In this document: one piece after another, positions 33,189 through 48,812 of the stretch
Layout of the letters: the number at the start of each line of letters is the position of its first letter
Numbering within the stretch: position 1 is the first letter of the stretch
Notes under the pieces: model-generated
Databases searched by the model: none
Told to the model about the DNA's origin: nothing
The model's input: the letters and a program-made list of their open reading frames with translations, nothing else
Program-made: the position numbers and the translations under genes
Origin: Mesostigma viride
Taxonomy: Eukaryota > Streptophyta > Mesostigmatophyceae > Mesostigmatales > Mesostigmataceae
Length of the DNA: 64,000 nt
Reading direction: 5' to 3'
NCBI GenBank assembly: GCA_009746045.1
Contig: RPFO01000114.1
Coordinates: 64,001 to 128,000, forward strand

Positions 33189-35564
33189 ATGGCGTCGCCT
33201 ACTGGCCAGCTGCTGGCCACATTTCGACTGAAACTTGGATTCAAGGTGGCAGTGCCTCCGGCCTTCTTCGGAGAACCGTGGGCAGTGCAAGAATATGGTG
33301 AGAATCATGCGCATTATCGCCTAGACGGCCATGTAGCGGAGGTGACACGCGATAAAAAGCACGGGTGGTGCAAATTTGTCGACGATCCATGCAAATATAA
33401 GTTGACAAAAGAGCAGATTTTTCAGTTCAGGAAGGTAGGAGAGACCTCTAGGCCTGCGGAGGACGAGGTAGAGGAGGAAGGGGATGCAGGCAGCGATGGG
33501 CAGGAAGGTGGGAGCGCAGGTGACGGTTCAGATGCCTCGGAGCCGGCATCGGAGCCCGAGGCGGATGACGAGGGGGATAGCGAGGATATCTCCACTTCCC
33601 CGGTCAAGAAACGTGCCAAGCGTCGTGCAGGCAACCCGAGGAGGACGCCTGCAACCGGCAGAGTGCCAAAAAGGCGTCTGCAGCGGCTGCCCCCTCCGGA
33701 TCAGCCCGACTCCGAGCCCAGCGACTCTTCTGATGATGACGACATCGTTCCCGAGCTCGTTGACAGCGATGCTGAGGCGGATGAGGCGGGGGACGATGCT
33801 CCCGATGGTGGCGACGATGGCGACGATGGGTGGGTGTTCGGCACTGGCACGCCGGATCCTGCAACACTTCCCCGGCCGCGGCATTCTGAGCCGGTTGACG
33901 GTGAGCGCAAGGCGATGTATCAGAACATGCCGGGGATTCCTTACAGGTTTTCTCCTCTCGAGCTATTCTTGCTGTTTTGGCAGCCTGGCCCCGTGCTGGA
34001 GCGGATTGTCACCGAGACAAACCGCTATGCCGAGGAGAAGCAGCGCTCGGCATCTGCTGGGGCACGGGAGTGGTCGCCTCTTTCCATGAACGAGCTGGGC
34101 AGGTGGCTGGGCCTCCTCTTGACCATGTCACTCGTGGCCATGCCTGCCCGGTCTGATTATTTTTCTGGCCAGCCACTTGGTGCTGCTCATGCTGCCAACC
34201 TGCAGCACGTGATGCCCTGGCAGCGCTTTCAGCAAATTACACGCTTCCTACACTTTCGGGACTCTGCCCAGCGCCCCGCCAACACGCAGACACGCGAGTG
34301 GCGACTGTGGCAGTTCTTGTGGCTGGAGGACATCTTGAACGTGGCCTACAAGAAGTACTTCATCCCAGGCAGCGCGGCCGCCATCGACGAGAGGAGCATC
34401 GCATCCAGGCACAAGCTGTGCCCGATAAGGTGCTTCAACCCGAGCAAGCCTGCCCCCTTCCACGTGAAGCAGTATTGCCTGAACGACTGGCCCACCGGCT
34501 ACCTCTACCATGCCAACACGTACGACAAGCTGCCCCAGGTCAACCATACCTTTCACGTGGTGAGTGAGCTCGCCGGCACGCTGCCACACGGGGTCAACAT
34601 GGCCATGGACCGGTTCTACACCGGGCGCGAGGTGATTGAGACGTGCCACCGCATGGGCCACCGTGTGGTGGGCACGGTGCTCCCCAACCGCCGTGGCATC
34701 CCCGTCGCCGAGGTCAAGCGCCGCATGCCCCGCAGGCCAGTCCAGGGGGACTACGCATGGGCTGTCAACCGTGATGGGCTGACCCTGTGCGCGTGGCAGG
34801 ACCGCAAGCTCGTGTGGGTGCTGGCCAAGGGCATCCCCCTTGAGGAGGAGATGGTCAGCCGCCATGGCGGCCGCGACGAGCGCGTCATGGTCACTGCCCC
34901 CTCACTCATTCCCGCGTACTGGAGCTGCTACAAGGCAGTGGACAAGTTTGACCAGCTCGCCAGCAACTACGACCTGCAGAAGGCCCTTGTCTCGCGGGTG
35001 TGGTGGCACCGGGTCGCCACGGGGCACCTGGCCAACGCGGTCGGCAACGCCTACATCCTGCAGACTCTCACCCGCGCCAACCGCCCTGACTGCCTCTCCC
35101 ACGTGGGGTTCATCAGCTTGCTCTCACAGCAGCTGGTGAACAATCAGTGGCATGGCGCCCGGCTGGACATCGACCGCATCGCGGAGGCCCACCAGCCTGG
35201 GCTGGACGGGCGGTTCAGCGGCACCCACCTCAGGCCCGAGCGCATCCCGTGGACGGAGGCGGCGCAGTGTGTGGTGTGCGCCACGATCCCCGAGCGCAAG
35301 CGCACCAACTTCTGGTGCAAGGACTGCGACCAGGCACTGTGCACGGGCGCGTGCTGGAACGTGTTCCACGCAGGGCCAGTGGCTGGCCTCGACGGCGACG
35401 ACCGCCGCCAGCGTGCCATGCAGCCCCTGTCAGCCCGCAGCCCGGCTGGCCGCGCGTGGGCTGAGGCCAATGGCCGCACGACCCGTGCGCTGGCAGCTGG
35501 CACCCAGCTGACAGGGCCTCGTAGGAGGCAGTTTCTGCGCACCCAGAGGCACAATCTGACTTAG
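33189..35564 (+). CDS. piggyBac transposase
   Basis: Uninterrupted ORF; ATG 33,189 (MASPTGQLL) has the better context (GACATGG), and an in-frame ATG at 33,129 would add 20 residues. The length is 791 or 811 aa, a little longer than typical. Order: short N-terminal domain, a long acidic Ser/Asp/Glu linker with a KKRAKRR basic patch (~residues 85-235), DDE_Tnp_1_7-type core, C-terminal Cys-rich zinc-binding region (CVVCATIPERKRTNFWCKDC). The three catalytic Asp are visible in AIDERSIASRHK, NMAMDRFYTGREV and YKAVDKFDQLASNY. It cuts and joins at TTAA in the nucleus. No stop or frameshift and intact ends suggest possible activity. Confidence 0.93.
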   Translation: MASPTGQLLATFRLKLGFKVAVPPAFFGEPWAVQEYGENHAHYRLDGHVAEVTRDKKHGWCKFVDDPCKYKLTKEQIFQFRKVGETSRPAEDEVEEEGDAGSDGQEGGSAGDGSDASEPASEPEADDEGDSEDISTSPVKKRAKRRAGNPRRTPATGRVPKRRLQRLPPPDQPDSEPSDSSDDDDIVPELVDSDAEADEAGDDAPDGGDDGDDGWVFGTGTPDPATLPRPRHSEPVDGERKAMYQNMPGIPYRFSPLELFLLFWQPGPVLERIVTETNRYAEEKQRSASAGAREWSPLSMNELGRWLGLLLTMSLVAMPARSDYFSGQPLGAAHAANLQHVMPWQRFQQITRFLHFRDSAQRPANTQTREWRLWQFLWLEDILNVAYKKYFIPGSAAAIDERSIASRHKLCPIRCFNPSKPAPFHVKQYCLNDWPTGYLYHANTYDKLPQVNHTFHVVSELAGTLPHGVNMAMDRFYTGREVIETCHRMGHRVVGTVLPNRRGIPVAEVKRRMPRRPVQGDYAWAVNRDGLTLCAWQDRKLVWVLAKGIPLEEEMVSRHGGRDERVMVTAPSLIPAYWSCYKAVDKFDQLASNYDLQKALVSRVWWHRVATGHLANAVGNAYILQTLTRANRPDCLSHVGFISLLSQQLVNNQWHGARLDIDRIAEAHQPGLDGRFSGTHLRPERIPWTEAAQCVVCATIPERKRTNFWCKDCDQALCTGACWNVFHAGPVAGLDGDDRRQRAMQPLSARSPAGRAWAEANGRTTRALAAGTQLTGPRRRQFLRTQRHNLT

Positions 35565-35800
35565 TTTGGCACATAGCCAGGTAGCCTTGACAGTTAGCTA
35601 CACCCTTGGGTAGTCATGCGCTACCACGCGTGCGCTAGTGACATTTTGGCCCCTTGCGGCATGTTGGCATGTGTTATATGGCATGGTCTCTTGTTTTATT
35701 GCATGATTATGGTGTTTTATGCCCATTTGGGCATCCCTTGCTATTTTATGCCATTTGGCATCCTGTTTTGTGTTGTTATGCTACCATATTAACCCCTGTC

Positions 35801-35828
35801 AGCTGGCACCGTTATAACGGTGCCAGCT
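35801..35828. repeat. Perfect 28-bp palindrome in piggyBac 3' region
   Basis: AGCTGGCACCGTTA followed at once by its exact inverse complement, about 240 bp after the transposase stop. It would form a perfect stem with no loop, or act as a dimer binding site. Confidence 0.9.
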
Positions 35829-36205
35829 GCCTTGGGCCATTTGGTTAGTAGCGTTCACAGTTTTGTGACATTTCATGTTTTGAATGCATTGATGGCATGC
35901 CTGTGAATAATTTTAACTCCCTTCAAAGGGCCAGGGCCAGCAGATTTGAATAAATGGTCCATAATGCATTATATGTGTCTCGAACCCCATGTGCGCTGTA
36001 CCCCCCTGAGGGGGGTGCTATTTATAGCAGGTGTAGGGCATAGATATGTGACCAACCAAATTTCCCAAACATTATTTGATATAAAAGCATGCTTGGTTCC
36101 AAGGGTGGGCCAGAAAATGTTATTTGGCTAGTTACCGCCACTGCCACAAAGATACCCAAACTCAGTCCGTTTCGGTGGTTCCAGTTGACACCATTTAAGG
36201 GTTAA

Positions 36206-38460
36206 GAATCTGTGCATGTAATGCTATCTCTTCTCAGTTGAACTCATCTACCACCCTCTCATGGTCGTGTCATCTCTCATGTAATCCACCTAGGTTTATC
36301 GTGGCCACTGATCTTTCAGCCCCTCCTGACATCAAAATCTGGGCAAACACACTGGTGACATCACCCGTCCTTTTTAGCCTACATGGCTCTTCATGTTTAT
36401 CCTTATCCCATCCCTCAACATACCAAGAATTGTCTATTCATCCCCCTTGCATAGGTGGTGCATAACTGCGGCGTGATGGTGTCCATGGGGGATTGCCAAA
36501 AATAGGTGTAAAATGCATGGGATGGCACGGGGAGGCTCACACTCATCTGTTTACAATCACACTCATGAGCTAACAATGTCCCTCTCTGCTTTTGACACTG
36601 CATGCACATGCATTTCCTACCGGCTAATAATATCAAGCCTTTAGTGTGGTTTGGTGCATCAAGAGAAATGGCAGGTCAGCTGCGTGCAGTCAGACCACAT
36701 TTGTGTTAAGTGTACGCTTGCAACGCTGTTTGCCCACCGCATGGAGCTCCCCTTTCGGACAGTGGCACAAGTAGCACTTACACCTTACTCCCAGCCGCTC
36801 ACCCTGCCCATGCTAGCAACAAGAACAAATGCATGGTCCCCATCCCAACGTAAGGTGCATCACATTGATGGCCCTGCCATCACCTAGAATTGTGCCACCC
36901 CTCTCCACCTCAACCTACTCTGAAAGGCCAGGGCCCCAACAAACCTTTCAAGACATAGCACTCCTCAAAGAAGGCCACCCCTCAAAGAAGGCGAGGCAGT
37001 TTCAAGGTCTAGGGGGGCTTTGGGTAAGCTAAAAGATGATAGAGTTCACTAACACAGGCCACGGCAACGACAACCTGCTTCACCCGCTGCATCCATACAT
37101 CACAAGCCATAAACTGCACAGCCTGGCATGATTGCCTAAGGGGCACGTGATCCAAGATGCCCTTCAGGCTCACCCCAGCACACCGGCCCATCCTCACCAC
37201 CCCACTGGTCATAGTCATCTACAGTGGCATCAAACTCCTCTAAGACAGAGTGCAGTGAAGGCAACATAGACGTCCTGACACAATTCAATAAGAACGTGGC
37301 TGCTACCCACTGCCCTTAAAAAACAATGTCGATTGCTTGCACACATACGCATTCAATTCTTCAAACAAGCATGCTAACACCTTCACAGCACATCCCAAGG
37401 TTGACATCCATCGAGCTTTGTCAACAAGCATGACTTCCTGATGCAAACTTAGCTGTCAAGCTAGGAGGAGGAAAGCTAGGTAAAGAGGTGAGGTAGACCA
37501 CCCCACAGCACCTTCCTGCACCAAAACCACGACAATATCATCCAGAGCTTGCTAAATACGTACAGCTAACCGGTAGCGGGCGACCTTGCAGTCCAGGTTC
37601 AGCGCGAACATCTCGTATCAGCACCCGGTGGAGATGGCGGACGCGAACCCACAATGCTATAAAAGCGAGTCATAAGACTATTTCGGGGAGCGGTGAACGG
37701 CTTGGAACACCGAAGGTATGCCGCGACAAAAGCCTGAAGTTTTTCTCGGAAATACACGCCTGGATGTGGATTAGGGCACCGTTGTCGTGCTTGTGCTTGC
37801 GTTGCGAGCAGGCAACCAGTGTTTCTTGCAGTGTCGAGCAGTAACAGATGGTGGCGCGAGAGCAATATGTGACTTTTAAATCATGGCTACACAGCTTACA
37901 CCTCCGCAGGCATGTTGGAACAAGCCCCGCCATGCCGTGAGCCGAAAAAAAGGAAGAAACGCATCAAGCAAGGACGGTCGTAAACGTCACTGAAAACAGC
38001 AAAATCTGACCTGCCGGCAGGTAATGCGACAGCCTGGAAAATGTGATTCGTTTCTCGAAAAACTGATTAGCGCTCGTGAAAGTAGACTTGAAGCCCATTC
38101 GGATTCGACCTTTTGGGAATTGTGAGCTTCCAACAAAAAAGTTTCCCCCACAAACATGCATTTTCGCTGCCAATTCCAGATCTGGCCGACACAAAAAATC
38201 AGCGTCTCAGTTTGCGAATTATTTTGACGCATGAACATACGCGAGTAATATCTACCATGCATCATCGCGCAGCAGGAGAGTTTACGCGTCGTTTGCATCC
38301 ATCGCAGCGACTTAACATGCATAATTGACTTTGGACTGATATTCCGGCGGACATAGGGTCGACAGCCATGCGAGGTGGAATTTTTCTGGTCCCGTCGTCC
38401 TCAACGCGACGCGTTCGCGCCAAAATTCCCAGGATCTCATGTAACCGGACGGACCAATTT
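36206..38460. other. No gene recognised
   Basis: About 2.2 kb with only short frames on both strands, no domain motif, no splice-linked exon series and no RNA gene seen. The last ~35 bases (CATGTAACC..TTTTAGGTGATGTGAT) match, inverted, the right flank of the first CCAT array. Confidence 0.4.
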
Positions 38461-38471
38461 TAGGTGATGTG

Positions 38472-39120
38472 ATCCATCCATCCATCCATCCATCCATCCA
38501 TCCATCCATCCATCCATCCATCCATCCATCCATCCATCCATCCATCCATCCATCCATCCATCCATCCATCCATCCATCCATCCATCCATCCATCCATCCA
38601 TCCATCCATCCATCCATCCATCCATCCATCCATCCATCCATCCATCCATCCATCCATCCATCCATCCATCCATCCATCCATCCATCCATCCATCCATCCA
38701 TCCATCCATCCATCCATCCATCCATCCATCCATCCATCCATCCATCCATCCATCCATCCATCCATCCATCCATCCATCCATCCATCCATCCATCCATCCA
38801 TCCATCCATCCATCCATCCATCCATCCATCCATCCATCCAATTCCATCCATCCATCCATCCATCCATCCATCCATCCATCCATCCATCCATCCATCCATC
38901 CATCCATCCATCCATCCATCCATCCATCCATCCATCCATCCATCCATCCATCCATCCATCCATCCATCCATCCATCCATCCATCCATCCATCCATCCATC
39001 CATCCATCCATCCATCCATCCATCCATCCATCCATCCATCCATCCATCCATCCATCCATCCATCCATCCATCCATCCATCCATCCATCCATCCATCCATC
39101 CATCCATCCATCCATCCATC
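38472..39120. repeat. (CCAT)n microsatellite, ~160 units
   Basis: CCAT repeats over about 650 bp with a single interruption (CCAATTCCATCC near 38,837-38,848). It is followed by the LINE 3'-terminal motif GGGGTTAATGCTCCGTGAC. Confidence 0.97.
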
Positions 39121-39173
39121 GGGGTTAATGCTCCGTGACTCCCCAACAGGAGCACGAGTTTAATTAATTAATG
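39121..39173 (+). mobile_element. LINE 3' terminus with hairpin and AATT tail
   Basis: GGGGTTAATGCTCCGTGACT, then GGAGCACGAGT and TAATTAATTAAT. The same arrangement ends the LINE at 48,726-48,812, so this is the tail of a second, 5'-truncated copy that includes the CCAT array. Confidence 0.6.
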
Positions 39174-40629
39174 GAGGGGGACATTATGGGCGTACATCCA
39201 GCTGGTATACTGGAGGGCAGGCTGAGAAGGCAGATGCTCAGCAGATCAATGATGGTCAAGGACCTGCGCAGCTGCCAGCAGAAGCACGACGGCAAGGGGG
39301 CCTGGTTCTGGTACAAGCGCCTCGGGCACCCGGACGGCCTCGGCCGGCCCCACCGCCACGACGTCCCCGGCGCCCCAGCCAAGCGGCTTCGTACCTGGGC
39401 CACGGCCACGGCCGAGGTCGTGGGGACAGCTGCGCCGCCCCCACCCCTGCTCCCAGCCGCCGCCGCCCGCCCGGCCGCCCTAGCCGGCCCCGCTGGGCCC
39501 CCGGCCCCGCCTAGGTCAGCGGCGGACTACCTAGTCCCCCCGCTGGTCGGCCCACTTGGCGACCCGTCTGACATGCCTCCTTTCACCTCTCGCGAGGTCA
39601 CGGAGGCGGTCCAGCGCCTGCGTTACGACGCAGCCACCGGCTCTGACGAGATTCCGGCTGCCGCAGTTGTAAAACTTGCAGCCGAATTCGAGGACACAGG
39701 TGTTATGCTGCTCTTCCGAGCGAGACATCTGCAACCGCCTTCTGCTGTCGTCGCAACCACCTCCAGCGGCCTGGCAACACAGTTTTCGCACGATGTTGTA
39801 CAAGAACAAGGGGTCGCCTGCCGACCCCGGCAACTACAGAGGGGTGTGCATTCAAAGTGCCCCCCTCAAGCTTCTTATGCGGCTCAGTCCTGCATGAACC
39901 GCCTGCGCACGGCCCTGGACGGTCACCTCAGCGAGACTCAGCACGGCTTCCGTTCAGGTCGCAACACAGTACAGGCGCTCTTCGCTACTCGCCGACTGGT
40001 GGAGGAACTGCAACGCCTTCAGCCTGGTGAGTCCCCTTTGCACCTTGTGCTGGTGGATTTCATCAAAGCCTTCGATTCGGTTTTCTGGCCTGCGCTTTGG
40101 GACATCCTCGAGTTGTTCCGGATCCCCCGCCCCCTGATTGCTGTCATCCGCAACCTGTGTGAAGGGTCCACCACTTCGGTGCGCACTTCTTACGGGACCA
40201 CGCCCCCATGCCCTTTACAGAAGGGTGTGTGGCAGGGCTGCGTGCTGTCGCCCTACCTGTTCATTATTCTGGTCGAATACGTAATGATTCAGGCACGCAA
40301 GCGATTTGCCCGCATCGTGGGCAGGGAACCAGGAGTGCAGGTTGCTAACAAATTCTGGCATGGCGGTGCGGACACGGAGATTCGGCTGGCAGACATCATC
40401 TATGCAGACGACACCACCCTCTTCGAGGACACTGGGCACGTGCAGACATGGCTTGACTGCCTGGCTATCGAGGCCCGTGCAGTGGGGCTTGATCGAGGTC
40501 AGCAAGAAGACAGAGGCCCTGGCGGTTGGGCTCACCCACTCACGTACCACCGCCCCTCTATCTCCTCGACGGCTCTCAAGTCCTGTATCGGGACCGCGTC
40601 AAGCTGCTGGGCAGCCTGCTCCCCAGCTG
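39174..40629 (+). pseudogene. LINE reverse transcriptase, 5' part, broken
   Basis: Non-LTR (L1-like) reverse transcriptase. Motifs in order: RLRYDAATGSDEIP, GFRSGRNTVQALFATRRLVE, LVDFIKAFDSVFW, LQKGVWQGCVLSPYLFIILV and the catalytic IIYADDTTLFED (~40,397-40,432), then TWLDCLAIEARAVGL. Between about 39,740 and 39,900 the true sequence (LYKNKGSPADPGNYRG) is in another frame, and another slip follows ~40,490. No endonuclease domain precedes it, so it is 5'-truncated. The gene is cut at 40,629 by the TIR element and resumes at 47,983. Confidence 0.9.
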
Positions 40630-41579
40630 CGGGTGTTGACAAAGTGTGACAATGCTTGACATGTCAGGTTGATAAAGTGTGACAAAGTGTGACAAAGTGT
40701 GACATGTGGTGTGACAAAGTGTGACAAAAGCTATACAAATGTTGACAAAACCATGACATATCAGGTCGATTTTACAAGACAATTCTTGACAAATTATCAA
40801 GGTGAAAGTGTCAAAAAATGTCACACATTGTCAACGTCACGCATTGTCAACATGAGAGTGAGATTTTATCACATTTTATCACACCACAATTAGTGACATT
40901 TGTGCACATTTATCACAACACAAACGTTGATATATCACAGACAATCCTGAAAATTTATCAGGACTATAAAACAGACAAAAAGTGACAAAAAGTGACAAAA
41001 AGTGACAAAAACCAGTGAAATTTTTCTTTTTATTACAAAATAAGCATTACTTAATGCTGACAGCAACAACGATTGTCTCGTAGGCAAAGTTCGGACGGCA
41101 GCCCATTGCGTTGCGTGCAGCCCGTTGTGAGCATGACTTCCACGGAAAGCTCTAAATGCTTGCAAAGAATTTGCAGGCAGCCGCCCGTTGGGTATATTGT
41201 GTGCAGCCGTCATTTGCGGATGTCATTTTGATTAAAAGCTCTCGACTCTCCTGTAAAACACAGAAAAAAGATGCAGAGGTGGAAATAACATCAATGTATA
41301 CATGGTTGTTGTCAGTTGTGCAACATTAAAGAGGCAGATTACGTTAAAAAACCTGTACAAAAACTTCCCTCTCTTGCTGCAAATGCAAAGAAGAAAGCAC
41401 TGATCTATTTGGAACAAAAAAGGTAGCTGCAGGCAAACATACACTGCGCAAAGAAAACACCTCATCACACAGATTCAAAGACAAACCTGAGCAACCCGTG
41501 CATGGACCCTAGACGAGTCCGCCGGCTACGTCGATGACGACGATGGTGAGGATGCATATGGCACCAGAACAGCCGAGAC

Positions 41580-43660
41580 TTCCTGCAGAAGAAAAACAAA
41601 AATTATGAATGTTTATTCGTAGTCAATAACAAATTTATTACGGTATCCATTGTGTACGAAATTTGGAGCATATGTTATGTTAATCGATTAGCTGCGCAAG
41701 CACACTTCCTTAAGAGGGCATAACGATTGCAAGGTGCTTAAAACCCACCACAAGGAATTATAAAGCTGCCCCACCTGCCCCCCATGACAAGGAAAAACTA
41801 ACCCATTTGCCTACCCCCATGACGCGGAATAATCTCCCCCCATACCTGTCCCCCATGACAAGGAACAAGCCCCCCTGCCTGCCCCCCATGACAAGGATTA
41901 AACCCCCCTGCCTGCCCCCCATGACAACGATTAACGCCCCCCGCCTGGCCCCCAATACAAGGAATAATTACGCCCCCTACCTGCCCCGGGCATGACAAGG
42001 AATCATTGACCCCCCCTGCCTGCCCCCCACGACAAGGAACAACTAACCCCCGCTACCTGCCCCCCACGACAAGGAATCATTGCCCCCCCCTGTCTGCCCC
42101 CCGTGACAAGGAATAATTAACACTCCCTGCCTGCCCCCCACGACAAGAATCATCCCCTCCCCTGCCTGCCCCCCACGACAAGAATCATCCCCCCCCTGCC
42201 TGCCCCACATAACAAGGAACACTTGACGCCCCCTACATGCCCCCCACGACAAGGAATCATTGCCCCCCCCTGCATGTCCCCCATGACAAGGATCAACTAC
42301 CCCCCCTGCCTGCCTAATTACAAGGAAAAATTACCCACGCAGCCTGCCCCCCATGTGACAAGGATTAGCCCCCTCTGCCTGAACCCCCATGACAAGGGAT
42401 AATTACCCCCCCCCCGCCTGCCCCCCATGACAAGGAGTTACCCCCCCCCTGCCTGCCCCCCATGACAATGAATCATTACCCCCCCTGCCTGCACCACATT
42501 ACAAGGAATAATTAAGCCCCGGCCCCTGCCTGCCCCCCATGAAAAGGCAATCAACCCCCCCTGCCTGCCCCCCATGACAAGGAGTAACCCCCACCCCTGC
42601 CTGCCCCCCATGAAAAGGCAATCAACCCTCCCTGTCCGCAACAAGACAAATGTAAAAGAAAAACAAAAATGATGAATGTTTGAAAGTAGTCGCCAACAGA
42701 AATATAACGCGGTCCATTGCTACAAGATTTAGAGCATATGCTCTGTTAATCATGTAGCTACAAAATCGCCATTTCGTAAGGGAGGACAACTGACTGTGAG
42801 GTGCTTTCAATCCCATGACAAGAAATTTTTAAGCTTTTCTGCATGCCCCCATGACAAGGAATAATTAACCTGTCCTGCCTGCCCCCATGGCAAGGAAAAA
42901 TTATTACCCCCGCCTTCTCCCACCCCACGACAGGAAATCATTTACCTCCCCTGCCTTCCCCTCATGACAAGGAATAAGAAACCCGTCCTGCCTGCCCCCC
43001 ATGGACACAAGGAATCGTTAACCCCCCCTGCCTTCCCCCACCCCATGACAGGGAATCATTAACCCCCCCTGCCTTCGCCCACCCCACTACAGGGTATCAT
43101 GAGCCCCCCCTGCCGTCCCCTCATGACAAGAACAATTAACCCGTCCTGCCTGCCCCCCATGACAAGGAATAAATGTATATGCAATGCGCCTGCCCCCCAT
43201 GACAAGGAATAAGTAACCCGTCCTGCCTGCCTCCCATGACAAGGAGTGATTAACCCGTTCTGCCTGTCACCATAAAAAGGAATAATTCACCCGCCCTGCC
43301 TGCCCCCAAGACAAGGAATTACTAACCCGTCCCGCCTGCCCCCATGACAAGGAATAATTAACAGGTCCAGCCTGCCCCCCATGACACGGAATAATTGACC
43401 CGTCCTGCCTGCCCCCATGACAAGGAATAAGTGACCCGTCCTGCCTGCCCCCATGACAAGGAATTATTAACCCGTCCTGCCTGCCCCTAATGACAAGGAA
43501 TAATTAACCCGCCCTGCCTGCCCCCATGAAAAGGAACAATTAACCCGTCCTGCCTGCCCCCCATGACAAGGAATAATTAACTTGTCCTGCCTGCCCCCAT
43601 GACAAGGAATAAGTAACCCGTCCTGTATGCCCCCATGACAAGGAATAATCCTCACCCCTC
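41580..43660 (+). repeat. Degenerate ~33-39-bp tandem repeat, two blocks
   Basis: Blocks at about 41,760-42,650 and 42,840-43,660 built from CCTGCCCCCCATGACAAGGA plus an AT-rich stretch (ATAATTAACCC). Each block is preceded by a related ~170-bp spacer (AGAAAAACAAAAAT.ATGAATG at 41,586 and 42,655), so the whole spacer-plus-array unit was duplicated. Confidence 0.85.
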
Positions 43661-47062
<3,402 letters not shown>

Positions 47063-47982
47063 CGCTATCTCACTTTCTCGGTCCTAAAATCAAGCCATTA
47101 CTCACAAACAGCCACGCGACTGCTGTGCTCTCACGACGTCTCATTACACACAGCTGATTTCGGGTATTCATCTCACTTAAGATCTTTGTGTGTTCCCTTT
47201 GCTGCTTTGCCGGATAACGCATGTATCCCTTGCATGCAGGCGATCTACCTAACACAACCATGGCGGACACATTGGCCAGCATGGCGGGGAGGGCACCTGC
47301 GGACACAGATTTTGTAGGCTCTGAGCCCTCGTCACATCGCTGTAGCACTGGACATTGTCATGCGATAAATTTCTAGAGAGTCCATTTTTTTCAGCAATGA
47401 TCGCTGGGACAGCCCTATGACGGATGTTATACTGCATTTGTGAGATGCTTGCGGTTGTACATCTTGCACGCCACCCTCGGACTGTGATTGAGTGCACTCT
47501 TCATTCATGTGTTTTGTCAGTAAAGTTTGTCATGCTAATGTAATGCAGAAAACCGCAATTCAGGCAGCAAGGCAGCAGCCATATTGATTTTAATGAAGTA
47601 AGTTTACCTGTGCGTGGTGTCGATTTGTCAGTTTGCTATGCCTTTGTTTATCGTGTTGACATTTTGTCATGTTGACATTTGTTGACATTTTTCTTGCGTT
47701 TGGCCTGCGTTTGTAAACGTCTTGACATTTGTTGACAAATCACCTTGGCTTGTCAGTGTTTTGACATTTGTTGACATCAACATAAAGTTGACATGTCAAC
47801 GATTGTCAACGTTTTGTCAACATTGTCAACATTCTGTCAAGTTTTGTCAAGCTGTTGACATTTTTTTGTCTAGTTTTGTCACACTTTGTCACACTTTGTC
47901 AACAATTTGTCAACAAGTTGTCACACTTTGTCAACAAGTTGACAATTGTTGACAAAAATTTGTCACACTTTGTCAACACCCG

Positions 47983-48630
47983 GCTGACCATCGCATCTCC
48001 CTCGCCTGGCACGCTTTACGCCAGTACCGGGCCCTGTGGCGCAAGCCCCTGGGCAAGATCGAGAAACAGGACCTGTTCAAGGTCCTCGTCCTCCCTGTTC
48101 TCACGTATGTATGGGGCCGAGACGTGGACCCTCACCGCCGACCTGGCCCGCAAGCTGGACGGCGCGGTCACCAACATGCTGCGTTCCATTTTCAGAGTAG
48201 GATATGCTGCTCATGTCCGCAATGAGGACCTGTACCAGGGCATGCCATATATCACCAGCACCATTAAGCAGCGACGCCTGCAGCTAGTAGGGCACCTAGC
48301 TCGCACCAACCAAGTAGACACCTCACATGGCCCCCCCGCAGGACTGCGACCAGCCCAGCCTGGCCGGCACCTCCTGACGTGGGCCGGGCCCAGTGATGTT
48401 AGACGCCGCAAGGCCCGCACCTTCATGCAAAGAACAGCTAGTAGAGGACATGGGGGGCCTAGGCCTCTCCGTGATTTGGAAGAAGATGATGGACAAGGCC
48501 AAGTGGGCCCAGGTCATAGAGGACAACGAGCCGGTCGAGCCCCCCCCAGTGGGGAAGCGCCCGCGTGTGCAATCCCGTGGGACTCAGGCACGCCAGACAG
48601 CTCCCCTAGGGCAGCGGCTGTCTAGATAGA
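47983..48630 (+). pseudogene. LINE ORF2 C-terminal part, broken
   Basis: Continuation of the reverse transcriptase gene cut at 40,629: HRISLAWHALRQYRALWRKP, then DLFKVLVLPVLTY, GAETWTLTADLARKLDGAV, HLARTNQVDTSHG, the conserved C-terminal region also present in the minus-strand LINE at 50 kb. A 4-nt duplication (GTATGTAT near 48,105) shifts the frame in the middle of TYGAETW, so the copy is dead. Confidence 0.88.
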
Positions 48631-48812
48631 TGTTGTAGTTAGAATGCTGTTAGATAGTGGTTGTATGTAGCTGATGTAGATAGATTAGACCGGTAGGACT
48701 GTTTGCACCCATCCACCCATCCATCGGGGTTAATGCTCCGTGACTCCCCAGTTGACGGGAGCACGAGTCTAATTAATTAATTAATTAATTGATTTTAATT
48801 AATTAATTATTA
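48631..48812 (+). mobile_element. LINE 3' UTR and tail
   Basis: GATAG-rich UTR, TTAGACCGGTAGGACTG, a short CCATCC tract, the hairpin motif GGGGTTAATGCTCCGTGAC / GGGAGCACGAG and an (AATT)n tail at 48,770-48,812. It shows that the long CCAT arrays elsewhere sit at LINE 3' ends. Confidence 0.7.

Larger units (their letters stand above)
32878..36201 (+). mobile_element. piggyBac element, 3.3 kb, apparently intact
   Basis: TTAA at 32,874-32,877 and 36,202-36,205 bounds inverted ends CCCTTAAATGGT / ACCATTTAAGGG. Subterminal inverted pieces (ACTGAGTCCGTTTTCG near 32,891 and a matching inverse around 36,160-36,180) follow. TTAA duplication and a CCC start are the piggyBac signature. One long transposase ORF fills the centre. 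Confidence 0.92.

Noticed and set aside
36206-38460. Short ORFs (60-111 codons) between piggyBac and the CCAT array
   Set aside because: No motif, no context, overlapping on both strands.
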